Shown here: positions 54,837 through 64,000 of the stretch, piece by piece
Position numbering within the stretch: the stretch's first letter is position 1
Layout of the letters: each line of letters opens with the position of its first letter
From: Cognatitamlana sp035818475
Lineage (GTDB): Bacteria > Bacteroidota > Bacteroidia > Flavobacteriales > Flavobacteriaceae
Assembly: GCF_035818475.1 (NCBI RefSeq)
Contig: NZ_JAYMGV010000001.1
Coordinates: forward strand, 434,001 to 498,000
Direction: 5' to 3'
Length of the DNA: 64,000 bases
Notes under the pieces: model-generated
The model's input: only the letters and a program-made list of their open reading frames with translations
What the model was told of the DNA's origin: nothing
Databases searched by the model: none
Position numbers and translations under genes: made by a program

Positions 54837-55556
54837 TTAATCTTGAACCTGGAAAATAATCGGTAAAGAATATGGAACGTTTACCGGCTTACCACGTTGC
54901 TTACCCGGTTTCATTTTTGGTAATAATCCAATAACACGCGCAGCTTCTTTTTCTAATCCTGGGTGTGGTGCTCTGGCACGAATTCCAGTAACTGTCCCTG
55001 TTTTATCTATCTTGAAAATCACATTAATACGTTGTCTACCTGATAAACCTAAATCACTGGCCAACTCTGTATTAAATTTTTTATTTACAAATTGTTGTAT
55101 TTTCTTAGACATGCAGTCTCTTTTCTTAGCATTATTACCCTTTTCACATCCTGGGAAAACTGGTACGTTTTCAATCACTGAAAAAGGAACATCAATATCT
55201 TCTTCTACTTCAACCACTTCTACTTCTTCTACTTCTACAATTTCAGTTTCCTGATCAACTTCAGTAGACTCTATCACGGTTTCTTCTATCTCAACTTCAT
55301 CTTCAACAATTTCAATCACTTCCGGTGCAGCTGGTGGAGGTGGAGGTGGAGGTGGTGTCTGGATTTGCTCAGTTAATGGAATTTCCTCTTCTAACTCTTC
55401 TTCCATATTTACCATTCCGATATCAATATCTGATTTATCGTATGTTTTAAAATTGATGGCGTAATTTGTTAAGAATAGCATTAAAGCTAAACCAATTGCG
55501 AAGTAAAGTGAACTGTTACGCCCTACATTAGCCTTAGGATTTTTTTTAGGTTCCAT
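54837..55556 (-). CDS. Energy transducer TonB with Pro run and Val/Glu spacer
   Basis: 239 residues. Membrane helix ~14-32, then a PPPPPPPP run, then an acidic Val/Glu repeat (about residues 82-125), then the C-terminal domain with FPGCE...DCMSKK, RQRINVIFKIDKTGTVTGI and PGKQRGKPVNVPYSLPI. The spacer is strongly negative, unlike the Pro-Lys spacers of proteobacterial TonB. The domain is close to that of the paralogue downstream. Confidence 0.93.
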   Translation of the reverse strand: MEPKKNPKANVGRNSSLYFAIGLALMLFLTNYAINFKTYDKSDIDIGMVNMEEELEEEIPLTEQIQTPPPPPPPPAAPEVIEIVEDEVEIEETVIESTEVDQETEIVEVEEVEVVEVEEDIDVPFSVIENVPVFPGCEKGNNAKKRDCMSKKIQQFVNKKFNTELASDLGLSGRQRINVIFKIDKTGTVTGIRARAPHPGLEKEAARVIGLLPKMKPGKQRGKPVNVPYSLPIIFQVQD

Positions 55557-55613
55557 AATTTAAGTTTTTCAAGATTGCTAAAATAACATTTTATTTACCA
55601 AAAAAACAAGTGT

Positions 55614-55991
55614 TTAATCGTTTTTAACTTGTAATTTGTTTTTAACCTTCAATACAATTGACGCCAATAAAGCTCCCAAAGTATTCGCTACAACATCATA
55701 CATATCCAATGCTCTTGAATCTGTCATTGTATCTTGTAATACCTCAATAATTATACCAAATATAATAGCTAAGATTGCTGCATATAAAACCGCTTGTTTT
55801 TTTTTCAGGTTAAGCGAATAAGAAAATGCTCCAAACCATAATAATGTTAAAAGGGCATAGGCTAAAAAATGAAATATTTTATCAGCAAAAGATATCCCAA
55901 CATCAGGCAGATTGTTTAGTTTAATTAAACTAACTATTGCCAATATTAAAGAATAACTAATCGCTGCTAAAAGTGCCGCTTTTTTAAGCAC
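55614..55991 (-). CDS. VanZ family membrane protein
   Basis: 125 residues, four helices. ADKIFHFLAYALLTLLWFG and the late ISFxEILQ-type segment (GIIIEVLQDTMTDSRALDMYDVVANTLGALLA) mark VanZ. The function is unknown outside teicoplanin resistance. It begins with GTG at 55991, overlapping gcvH by eight bases. Confidence 0.88.
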   Translation of the reverse strand: MLKKAALLAAISYSLILAIVSLIKLNNLPDVGISFADKIFHFLAYALLTLLWFGAFSYSLNLKKKQAVLYAAILAIIFGIIIEVLQDTMTDSRALDMYDVVANTLGALLASIVLKVKNKLQVKND

Positions 55992-56364
55992 CTATGAGTG
56001 CTTTATAATCATCCGCAGACATCAATCCTTCAACTTGAGAAAGGTCTGAACATTTTACTTTAATCATCCAACCATTACCATAAGGATCTGAATTCACATT
56101 TTCCGGCTCATCTTCTAAAGCCTCATTAAATTCAATGATTTCACCTGACAATGGTAAAAATAAATCTGATACTGTTTTAACGGCTTCAACAGTTCCAAAA
56201 ATTTCGTCTGCTTCTAAAGTTTCATCAAGAGTTTCTACTTCTACATAGACTATATCTCCTAATTCATTTTGTGCAAAATCAGTGATGCCAATTGTTGCTA
56301 TATCGCCATCCATTTTTATCCACTCGTGGTCTTTGGTATACTTTAATTCTGATGGAATGTTCAT
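55984..56364 (-). CDS. gcvH: Glycine cleavage system H protein
   Basis: 126 residues. The lipoyl lysine is Lys63 in FGTVEAVKTVSDLF; YTKDHEWIK and NSDPYGNGWMIKVK are standard. It carries the aminomethyl group between the P, T and L proteins. It has its own promoter (56393-56423). The P and T genes are not in the window. Confidence 0.97.
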   Translation of the reverse strand: MNIPSELKYTKDHEWIKMDGDIATIGITDFAQNELGDIVYVEVETLDETLEADEIFGTVEAVKTVSDLFLPLSGEIIEFNEALEDEPENVNSDPYGNGWMIKVKCSDLSQVEGLMSADDYKALIGA

Positions 56365-56392
56365 GTTTATTTTTTTAATATCATTTATTCAA

Positions 56393-56423
56393 CAAATGTA
56401 TTTATTCAAATCTTAAATTCAAA
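56393..56423 (-). promoter_or_regulatory. gcvH promoter
   Basis: Read leftward: TTTG (56423-56420), exactly 19 bases, TACATTTG (56400-56393), 28 bases before the ATG. A perfect match to the flavobacterial promoter pattern; it starts a transcript of gcvH-vanZ and perhaps tonB, independent of sprA. Confidence 0.7.
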
Positions 56424-56434
56424 TAGATTATTTA

Positions 56435-59400
56435 TTAATTCCCAAAATTATATCTAAGCGTAAATCCTGATCTTATGGTTGTTTGCGGAAATGCTGTTGA
56501 GATGGCATATTCTGAGAATGTATAATCAAAATAAAATATCCCGGTCAAATTTTTACTAAATGCATAATCTGCTGAATACTTTACACCCCATATGGTTTGC
56601 CCGGATGTAATTTGATTATTTTCCAGATCTAAATACCTTATTATGGTTTTATTATCTCTTACTGATACATCTGCTTTCATATTTAAATCGCTCACAATAC
56701 GCTTTTGAGGTCCTGCTAACTTAGAACGTATACGCAAATCTTTGATTCTGTAACCTAAACCTATAACATATTCATTTCCTTTAACCTCAGTCATTAGATT
56801 ATTATCAAAACTTAATGACAGCAATCTGTCCTTCTTAACTTCAGCAAGAATTTTAACGGAATTCTTCATTTCAAAATCTATTCTCACCAAAGGGCTGAAC
56901 ATTTCGGTCAAGTTAATATTACTATACAGTATTTCATTTTTAAAATTCCCGGATTGATCTAATGCTTCCTGAGGCTGATTTGGATAAGGTAATCCCGGAA
57001 TAGGCTTTTCATTAGCATCTTCATCCAAATTCAAATTCAAATTAGTTGTAAACTGATTAATTGTATATGTTGAACGATACCCATGGGTTAAAGAAAAACG
57101 CTTAAATCGTTTTTTGAACCAGTTGAACTTCATAAAGCCCGTATACTTCAAATCCCAATTAGGAATTGGCACATCCCTAAATGCTCTTGTTGATATTTTT
57201 TCTGTATCCTGTCCTTTATAAGCTGCCAAAAAAGATGGTAAAAGCACTTTCTGATTGTTTTTACCAAACCCTAATGGGTAGCCTTCATCATCTCTATCAT
57301 AATTATTATTACCATAGAACTCTTCTGCAAGCCTTTCTGCCACTTTTAATCTATTTGCCCTAAAATCATCAAAAGCATCAGATGTTATTTCATCGCTTTT
57401 TTGAAATGCTGTTTTAATTAACAATGTAGATATACTGAAGTTTCCAAAAGTATTTGGTGTTAAAGAATTGTATTGATAAGTACTTGAACCTAATTCATCT
57501 ACTCTAAAGTTCTCTGCATAATTCTCATGATATGCTCTATTACTTACTATATCTATTTTTAAGTCTCTCACCGGTTGTAAGCTTGCCGAATAATCTAATT
57601 GTTCAGTATGTGTTGTAGTGTATTGCTGGTTAAACTCCGGAAAAACGGTTAGCCAGCCTCTTCTGGCTGCCAGATGCCTTATATCACTTTGACTACCAAA
57701 GGTAAATCCAACAGAAGGCCTTAGTGTTCCTATAAAACCAGGAGTTTGGGTATATCCAGGCAAAAATGTACCGTTATTCTCAGAATAATTCAGCTGAATC
57801 CGTTTTACACTTGTTAAAATATCTATTCCGATATTCATTAGCTTTGTGCCCGTTTGGCTTTTAGGCTTTGAAGGTGCTGATTGCTGGGGGCTACCTCCCG
57901 GAGGGCCTCCTGGACCTGTATTTCTGGCTCTTACCCTACGAATTGGCTTTTTTGTCAGGCCAATATATTTATATAAACGATTCATGTCTAACGACGCATT
58001 TATATTATGTACACTTGAGTTTTGAATGGTATTACCCAAATCATAAATTCTTGGATCATTTTCAAGCATTATGTTACCATACAAATCCGAGCCTTTTTGC
58101 CATAGAAATGTACCATTATATTGATACGTAGCATCAAGAAAACTAAATGTAGGGATTTTATTTAATGGTAGTTGATAGGTAATTCCTAAATTTTGACTCT
58201 GTCTATTGGGGTCTCCAAAATCCAACAGCCCATCCCAAATATCTAGAGTTTCATCCTGCTCTCCTGTAATAAAATCGTCATTTTTAAAATAGTTTCTAAC
58301 TATATTATTGTTTGCCGCTGTAAAATTAAGCTGTAAGGATTTTGTCAAGTTGTAATTAATGGCATACTGAAAATCAAAAGTATAATTTCTTCTGAATAAT
58401 TCTTCTATAGCTATATTCTCCCCGGTAAGGTCTACTTCTCTAAATCTTTGTTTATTGAACTGTCTATTTAAATCGGTATTAATTGTAAAGCTTGTTGGCA
58501 TTAAATTAAGGTTGAAATCTTTTAAAAATTTCCAATACTTACCTGTAAATAATGAATCATTCTCTTTAAATGGCTCTATAGGTTTTGCATTAAAATTATG
58601 TGCATAATTTGCTCCTAGTCTCAATGCTTTATTTACAGAGTTTTCAATTTCAAAATCTCTGTGTTCAACTTTATTATAAGAATAGTTTAAAGTTAGGTTT
58701 TCCACATCATAAAAACGTGGTTCTTTATCTGTGGTTCTAACTTTTCTAACTCCTATAAAGTTAATACTCTGACGTTTGGTATAATCTTCAGAACGTTGCC
58801 TTATGATTTCTCTTTCCTCATTGGTATCAGCTGCATCCAAACGAGAATCTAAGGTTAAATCTTTGTAAACCTGATCATACTTAGGCGTAATAAGCTCCTC
58901 ACTTTGCCCATAATTAAAGGGTAACTGAATTCCCCATTCTTTTGGTAAAAGCTGGCCAATGTTAATATTAGTAACTACATCATACTGCTGTACATCCTCT
59001 AAACTACGCTGACTTGGCCCCTGCTCTAAAGATCCAAAACCTGATGTACTTTGTCTTCCTGTAGCACTAATGTTTGCAAAGTCGGCAATATTAGTATCCA
59101 TACTTACTACTGCTGCCCAACCACCTTCATTATCTAAATCTGATAACCGTAATTCATTAAACCAAACTTCACTACAAAGCTCTTCTCCATTAGGAAGTGA
59201 ATTATCGATTGAAGCATTTTTTACACCAACCATCAAAGATCTAATATCTCCAAAGTTAGGGTTTCCTTTAATGGCTACACGGTGTTGTCCTAAAACATAG
59301 CCTGAGAAAGGATCATCAACTGGAACAATCTCTCCATCAACTACATCATAAAATGTAGGATCTTCATTACCTAAAGTCATCTCAGAAATCCCTTCCGCCT

Positions 59401-62400
59401 TTATTTTGCCTAAAATTTCTATAGGCAAATTAATTTCATTTTCTGTAGGCCATAAACCCTCTCTAGTCATGTCCTCTGAGACCTTCAATGGTAATTCTAT
59501 TTGATAAAAATTATCAACTAAATCATTTCCCATTCTAATAAAGCCAACCAAATCTCCATCTTCAAGATTACCCATTACTTTATCTTGATCTTCGGCGTGC
59601 ATAAACATTCTCATACGCTTATACTGGCGCATATCAATACTTATATTTTTAAAGACTCCTCTGGCGTCTCTTGGTTCTAAACCACATGTATTCACCACTA
59701 AAGATTGTTCATTTTGTCGTACCACCGTATTGTTATTAAACAACCGTTCCGGTTCAATTCCCGGGGGACTTTGATATCTTCCGTCATTTTCCAATGTCCC
59801 TATAACACCTACTGAAAATTCTGTTTGTGTATCATCCGGATCCGGTGCATTTCTATCCAGTGGTAAAGTAAAACGCCTCCAATCACTTCTAACCAAATCT
59901 AAGGTACCAAAGCGAAATACTGTAGGCTCCGTAAATTCCTTTAAATATATTCTTGAAAACCTTATTGATCTTAAATCCGAAATTCTTCCTATTTCCTTAA
60001 CATGTGGGCCTTCTACCGGAACTCTAAACTGGTACCACCTTACGGTTACGGATTCTCCATTTGGTAAAGCACGGGGGCGTTCTTTAAAATCTCTTAAGAA
60101 TTTCTTAAGCGGATTAGTATCCGGAAGGTTATCAAAATCGGCTTGAGAGATTGGTAAGTTTTGTCTTGTGACTTCCAACTCATATTCAAAATAACTATCA
60201 ATCGTATTCATGGTATTATCACGATTAATGTCCTCTACATCGGGTTGCGTATTGGCGCCTCTATCTGTATTTGAGAACGTATCGGGTGTATTGCCCTGAA
60301 CACCATTATACTTTTTATAACGTTCAAAAATATCACCTTCAGCATTCAGAAAATAGGTGTAATTATCATTTGCAGGGTCTGCTCCAAAATTTGCTCCAAA
60401 CTCATTAGCTTCTTCCACATCATTATAACCATCATAACCAACATCCTGATTGATTCGTTCTTCTCCGGATGTGTCAAAGGCATAAATTAAGGATTGGTTT
60501 TGGGGAGTCACAGTACCCCAGGCTGTTTTTGGCAATAAACTTATATCCCCATCTTTAGGTAATCCATTTTCATACAGTTTTTTACCATCTTTTATAATAT
60601 CTTCTGAAATATTACCCAAATTAAAAACTAACTTCCCTCCAGGGTTTGTAGGGTTTTCCTGAAACGGATCTTGTAACCAAAAGTCAATATATTCTACATT
60701 TTGCTGTTCAAAATCTGTAGACGTAATTTGCCTGGTTATACCCGCCCAACTGTCTTCAGGCGCATCTAAAATACCATCTGCAGATGTTGGATCAAAATTG
60801 TATGGTCCTCTTTCCTCAGGATAATACGCCAAATCTAATGTGAAAAGTACGGAGTTTTGCCCCTGAACTAAATCTCTATTCGGAAACAATTCATTAATAA
60901 ACACACGGCTGGTATATAACCCTGAAAGGTCATCATCTGATATACCGGTTGGCCTTTGACTACTATAAAATATAGGGTCAATGGAATACCAGTTCAGCAT
61001 AGCTCTTTGGTAACCATTTTGAATTCCATTTTCATCCTCTGTTGGGTTACTTGCAACATTTAAACCTATAGGCCTACTTGACAGGAACCATGATTGTTGT
61101 GATTTTAAATCAATACCGTTTTGCGACCCCTCAAAATCATCAATATATGAGGTAGCTTCTCCATTTAAATCTGTTCCTTTTGGTGCTCCGGGTGCTAAAT
61201 ATGCAAATTCACCTCTTAGAGATAAATTAGACTCTACATCTGTATCAATATTAGGTAATTTATTGGCTAACCTGGTTAAGAAAGGCACTTTGGTAGCATA
61301 ATTACCATTTAATCCAAAAATAGTATTGTTTATAGATTCCGTTCCATAATTAGCTTTTTGGGTAATAGGGCGCTCGTTAAGATTTAAAAAAGTTGCTCCC
61401 AACAGGAAATTTTCATTGAATTTATGTTCTACATTTATTCCTGTAAAGCGTCTTGTTTGTTGACCAAAAACTGCATTATTTTCTGTAGATACTTCAATAG
61501 GGGTATTTGATGCTTTTAAAGCTTCGTCCAAGATTTGAACACGCCCCAGTTGATAGTTAACCGTATAATCTATGCCTTCTACTAAAACGCGTCCTCCTGC
61601 CGTAACTCTTACTGACCCTCTGGGCACATTAAAAGAGCCTATAGGTATGCCGTCTCCCCCACTGGATTTGTAGCGCCCTTTTAGCTTGAACTTGTTTTTT
61701 TCAACCTCATCTAAGGCCTTTGTTTTTGTACTTTTATAAAGCACATCATATACATATTTTGCCTGGTCATCATTATAATTAGAACTATTTTCATAATCTC
61801 CTCCTCCTAAAACATTAAATAAATATTCTCCAAAGGGCTCAACGCTGGTAAATACCAGTTTTCCATTTTGAGGCATAACCGTTATTCCCGGAACAAAATC
61901 AAAAAAACCATCACCTCTGGTCTGCGGATCATTATTAAAGTTCAGTTTGTCTAAATTGAATACTCTTAATAAGGGTACATTTTGAATTAAATCTTTATCA
62001 TCTGTACTTCCTGACACCGGATTTCCATTTATATCCAAATCAAAGTTATCTCCTACAGGTTTTATGAAGTTTAGCGGTGAAGCTTCGTTATAAAATATAT
62101 TCAGTTTAAAATCGTCTTGACTTAAATTATAGGCTCCGGTATCATAAATATTCTTCATCATTAAGTCCCATACCTCCATATCAACATTTGTGATACTACT
62201 CTTTAGCATTTTCAACACCAAATTGGTATTTATAACGTTTACAACATCTCCATCAGGGTTAGTTTCAACACCTGTGGCATCAATACCATCATTGGCAAAC
62301 TCTCCTACCTGATAAACCTTCCCACCCAGTGTATATTGAAAAGCTACTGCTAAAACCTCATCATTATTTAGTCTTTGGTTTAATGAGATATATCCTAATT

Positions 62401-63712
62401 CTACATTCAGCGTATATTCTTGCCCATTTGTTAATTTTCGGGCATTTTCAAGTTTGGCATAGTCAAAGCCTTCATTTACATTAGGGACTAAAATCCCTGC
62501 TTGTATGGTAGAGATATCTCTAATGGCTTCGGTAAGTTGTGAATCGGCGTCACCAATAATTGTTGGGTCGTAGGCATTGTTCCCATTATTTGGTAGCTCA
62601 ATAGCACCTGGTAATGGATTAACAGTAGACCCCAATCTATCTCGTTCTCCTAAATCCTGGAGTGCTACTATATTCCTAACGTTATCCGTTCTATTACTTC
62701 TATTGGTTATCCAAGCTTCTAGTCTTGTTATCTGAAGTCCTTTATTGTTTATAAACGGATAATTCTTTAAAGCATCGTCATAATTATCTCTAAAATAATG
62801 TGCCAAAAAGAAATGCCTGTTTTCATCATATTCTCTGATAAAAAAGTCAAACTCTTCAAGTGTTCCTCCTCCTTGAGCCACTACGGTATTAGACTGTGAT
62901 TTTTGTTCAGAAAACACCCCTGTTATTGTTGTTTTCCCAAACTGCAATTGTGCTTTTACACCAAACAAACTTTGTGCACCGGTAATCAGGGAACTGTTTA
63001 ATGGCATACTTACATTACCAACTTCTATTTTTTGTATAATATCATCTTCTGTAGGTGTATATTCTAACTTAACCAAATTTTGAAAATCAAAAGTAGATTG
63101 GGTATCATAATTGGCATTAACCTGTAATCTGGTTCCAACTTTACCTACTAAACTCAGACTTATACGCTGATCAAAATCAAAAGTAAAATTACTCCTGTTT
63201 CTTGGAGAAAATGATGGATTGTCCTGTTTTGAAAATAGCACGCCTAAATCCATTTCTACTGATCCCTGTGGAATCACTTCAATGGTGTTTCCTCCAAATA
63301 TGGATTCAAACAACCCTGATTTTACGTAAAACTCTGGTAACAGGTTCTTTCTTTCTTCTTCAGACCCCGCCTTCTTACCGTCATAAGCATCTATTTTTTC
63401 TTTGTAATAACTTCTTAGGTTCTCTTTGGCCACCAAAGCATAATATTCTTCTGGTGATAAAATAACAGGATAATTAATATTGAAACCATCTATTTTTTCA
63501 GTATAGATATATCTGTCTGTTATAGGATCATAGGTATATTTAGACTCAATTGAGTTAGGGTTTGGCAAATTTAATTTCCCCAAACTAAAGCCTGTTTTTA
63601 CTGAATCCTGAGGTGTTTGTTGCCCCCATGACACTATTGAAAAACACAGCACAAAAGCTAATACAAAGAACTGTTTAATGGATTTATAAAATATAAGGTT
63701 AGTTAAGTTCAA
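56435..63712 (-). CDS. sprA: SprA/Sov, type IX secretion system outer-membrane translocon
   Basis: 2425 residues, full length. Signal peptide ends near VSWGQ. The body is the giant SprA barrel with its recurring segments (KVGTRLQVNANYDTQSTF near 200, FLLGATFLNLNERPI near 780, WFLSSRPIGLN, SVRVTAGGRVLVEGIDY). It forms the 36-strand channel for secreted and gliding proteins. The first usable codon is TTG at 63712 (or ATT at 63715); the first internal Met is about 150 residues in. It follows ruvA by two codons in the same frame. The C-terminus (LRYNFGN) is a typical last barrel strand. Confidence 0.96.
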   Translation of the reverse strand: MNLTNLIFYKSIKQFFVLAFVLCFSIVSWGQQTPQDSVKTGFSLGKLNLPNPNSIESKYTYDPITDRYIYTEKIDGFNINYPVILSPEEYYALVAKENLRSYYKEKIDAYDGKKAGSEEERKNLLPEFYVKSGLFESIFGGNTIEVIPQGSVEMDLGVLFSKQDNPSFSPRNRSNFTFDFDQRISLSLVGKVGTRLQVNANYDTQSTFDFQNLVKLEYTPTEDDIIQKIEVGNVSMPLNSSLITGAQSLFGVKAQLQFGKTTITGVFSEQKSQSNTVVAQGGGTLEEFDFFIREYDENRHFFLAHYFRDNYDDALKNYPFINNKGLQITRLEAWITNRSNRTDNVRNIVALQDLGERDRLGSTVNPLPGAIELPNNGNNAYDPTIIGDADSQLTEAIRDISTIQAGILVPNVNEGFDYAKLENARKLTNGQEYTLNVELGYISLNQRLNNDEVLAVAFQYTLGGKVYQVGEFANDGIDATGVETNPDGDVVNVINTNLVLKMLKSSITNVDMEVWDLMMKNIYDTGAYNLSQDDFKLNIFYNEASPLNFIKPVGDNFDLDINGNPVSGSTDDKDLIQNVPLLRVFNLDKLNFNNDPQTRGDGFFDFVPGITVMPQNGKLVFTSVEPFGEYLFNVLGGGDYENSSNYNDDQAKYVYDVLYKSTKTKALDEVEKNKFKLKGRYKSSGGDGIPIGSFNVPRGSVRVTAGGRVLVEGIDYTVNYQLGRVQILDEALKASNTPIEVSTENNAVFGQQTRRFTGINVEHKFNENFLLGATFLNLNERPITQKANYGTESINNTIFGLNGNYATKVPFLTRLANKLPNIDTDVESNLSLRGEFAYLAPGAPKGTDLNGEATSYIDDFEGSQNGIDLKSQQSWFLSSRPIGLNVASNPTEDENGIQNGYQRAMLNWYSIDPIFYSSQRPTGISDDDLSGLYTSRVFINELFPNRDLVQGQNSVLFTLDLAYYPEERGPYNFDPTSADGILDAPEDSWAGITRQITSTDFEQQNVEYIDFWLQDPFQENPTNPGGKLVFNLGNISEDIIKDGKKLYENGLPKDGDISLLPKTAWGTVTPQNQSLIYAFDTSGEERINQDVGYDGYNDVEEANEFGANFGADPANDNYTYFLNAEGDIFERYKKYNGVQGNTPDTFSNTDRGANTQPDVEDINRDNTMNTIDSYFEYELEVTRQNLPISQADFDNLPDTNPLKKFLRDFKERPRALPNGESVTVRWYQFRVPVEGPHVKEIGRISDLRSIRFSRIYLKEFTEPTVFRFGTLDLVRSDWRRFTLPLDRNAPDPDDTQTEFSVGVIGTLENDGRYQSPPGIEPERLFNNNTVVRQNEQSLVVNTCGLEPRDARGVFKNISIDMRQYKRMRMFMHAEDQDKVMGNLEDGDLVGFIRMGNDLVDNFYQIELPLKVSEDMTREGLWPTENEINLPIEILGKIKAEGISEMTLGNEDPTFYDVVDGEIVPVDDPFSGYVLGQHRVAIKGNPNFGDIRSLMVGVKNASIDNSLPNGEELCSEVWFNELRLSDLDNEGGWAAVVSMDTNIADFANISATGRQSTSGFGSLEQGPSQRSLEDVQQYDVVTNINIGQLLPKEWGIQLPFNYGQSEELITPKYDQVYKDLTLDSRLDAADTNEEREIIRQRSEDYTKRQSINFIGVRKVRTTDKEPRFYDVENLTLNYSYNKVEHRDFEIENSVNKALRLGANYAHNFNAKPIEPFKENDSLFTGKYWKFLKDFNLNLMPTSFTINTDLNRQFNKQRFREVDLTGENIAIEELFRRNYTFDFQYAINYNLTKSLQLNFTAANNNIVRNYFKNDDFITGEQDETLDIWDGLLDFGDPNRQSQNLGITYQLPLNKIPTFSFLDATYQYNGTFLWQKGSDLYGNIMLENDPRIYDLGNTIQNSSVHNINASLDMNRLYKYIGLTKKPIRRVRARNTGPGGPPGGSPQQSAPSKPKSQTGTKLMNIGIDILTSVKRIQLNYSENNGTFLPGYTQTPGFIGTLRPSVGFTFGSQSDIRHLAARRGWLTVFPEFNQQYTTTHTEQLDYSASLQPVRDLKIDIVSNRAYHENYAENFRVDELGSSTYQYNSLTPNTFGNFSISTLLIKTAFQKSDEITSDAFDDFRANRLKVAERLAEEFYGNNNYDRDDEGYPLGFGKNNQKVLLPSFLAAYKGQDTEKISTRAFRDVPIPNWDLKYTGFMKFNWFKKRFKRFSLTHGYRSTYTINQFTTNLNLNLDEDANEKPIPGLPYPNQPQEALDQSGNFKNEILYSNINLTEMFSPLVRIDFEMKNSVKILAEVKKDRLLSLSFDNNLMTEVKGNEYVIGLGYRIKDLRIRSKLAGPQKRIVSDLNMKADVSVRDNKTIIRYLDLENNQITSGQTIWGVKYSADYAFSKNLTGIFYFDYTFSEYAISTAFPQTTIRSGFTLRYNFGN

Positions 63713-63718
63713 AATATA

Positions 63719-64000
63719 TTACAAATTTTTTAAAGCCAGTTTGATAATTGTTTCTACGTTAGCATCGGGTTGGGTAATTATAATTTTATCCACTACACGC
63801 TCAGCCTGTTTTTTAACAAACCCAAGAACTTCTAAAGCAGATAACGCTTCATCTTTACTGGTATTGCCTTTAGCTACAGAAACTTCATCAATATCATAAA
63901 TCTTTAAAACTTTATCTTTTAAATCCAGTATTACACGTTGTGCAGTTTTGGCTCCAATACCTTTTATGGATTGAATTAAAGCCACATCACCTGAGGCAAT
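63719..64000 (-). CDS. ruvA: Holliday junction helicase subunit RuvA, C-terminal part (5' end outside window)
   Basis: The frame runs off the right edge; the five codons beyond the GTG at 63985 read IASGD, so the GTG is internal. GDVALIQSIKGIGAKTAQRVILDLKDK is the second helix-hairpin-helix (given here in parts: SIKGIGAKTAQRV). The last ~45 residues are the RuvB-contact domain (EALSALEVLGFVKKQAERVV). With RuvB it moves Holliday junctions. Its stop is followed at once by sprA. Confidence 0.95.
   Translation of the reverse strand: MASGDVALIQSIKGIGAKTAQRVILDLKDKVLKIYDIDEVSVAKGNTSKDEALSALEVLGFVKKQAERVVDKIIITQPDANVETIIKLALKNL

Noticed and set aside
55180..55330. CRISPR-like or other non-coding tandem array
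   Set aside because: The repeats are short triplet-based units inside the tonB reading frame and encode the Val/Glu spacer.
1..64000. Many other TAnnTTTG matches
   Set aside because: In DNA of this composition dozens are expected by chance on both strands; only those with a correctly spaced -33 element, or close to a start, were kept.

Overview
The window is a piece of a chromosome from a marine-type flavobacterium (Bacteroidota, Flavobacteriaceae or close kin). The support is low GC content, promoters of the TTTG-N19-TAnnTTTG type, few Shine-Dalgarno sites, and marker genes of the phylum: sprA (type IX secretion translocon), a PorP/SprF protein, a RemB-like gliding protein, DUF6089, an HPPK-deoxynucleoside kinase fusion, a 64-residue bS21 and GH3-type enzymes. 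Apart from the left 3.3 kb it reads as conserved core genome. I see no rRNA, tRNA, CRISPR array, insertion sequence or prophage, and no gene-free stretch longer than about 300 bases.

Layout. 1-3.3 kb is accessory: the 3' part of a GIY-YIG/DUF4357 nuclease, a folded intergenic repeat, a stand-alone RelA/SpoT-domain protein, and a GC-rich secreted purple-acid-phosphatase-like enzyme. 3.3-13.2 kb holds scattered core genes: folK-dNK fusion, queuosine precursor transporter, AsmA-like protein, rpsU, LysE-type exporter, DUF2797 protein, GH3 enzyme, OmpA protein. 13.4-16.9 kb is the protein quality-control block tig, clpP, clpX. 17-19.5 kb holds a small membrane protein, a beheaded methyltransferase, an alpha/beta hydrolase and pdxJ. 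19.6-27.9 kb is an envelope-biogenesis run: CBS protein, nadK, DUF6089, uppS, bamA, two OmpH/Skp chaperones, murI. 28-34 kb holds a gamma-carbonic anhydrase, a LytTR/LytS two-component pair, a vWA protein and a PorP/SprF protein. 34.2-38.8 kb holds an Nfu scaffold, dodecin, a DUF255 lipoprotein, DUF1304 and MscS.

38.8-50.6 kb is one long leftward block: heme O synthase, two subunit III proteins and subunit IV of cytochrome oxidase, then a SCO-like pair, DUF420, a tiny CxxC protein, a MacB-like ABC exporter with adaptor and TolC, and tsaB. 50.7-51.6 kb is a secreted metallo-beta-lactamase-fold enzyme. 51.6-64 kb is the gliding and secretion block, read leftward from ruvA: sprA (2425 codons), gcvH, vanZ, two tonB genes and a RemB-like outer-membrane protein.

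The features most worth a second look are: a domain shared by the two TonB proteins and the RemB-like barrel; sprA starting without an ATG two codons after the ruvA stop in the same frame; an inverted repeat framing the tig promoter; two structured intergenic repeats at convergent gene ends; terminator T-tracts that run straight into the next promoter; and the RelA/SpoT-domain gene in the accessory end.
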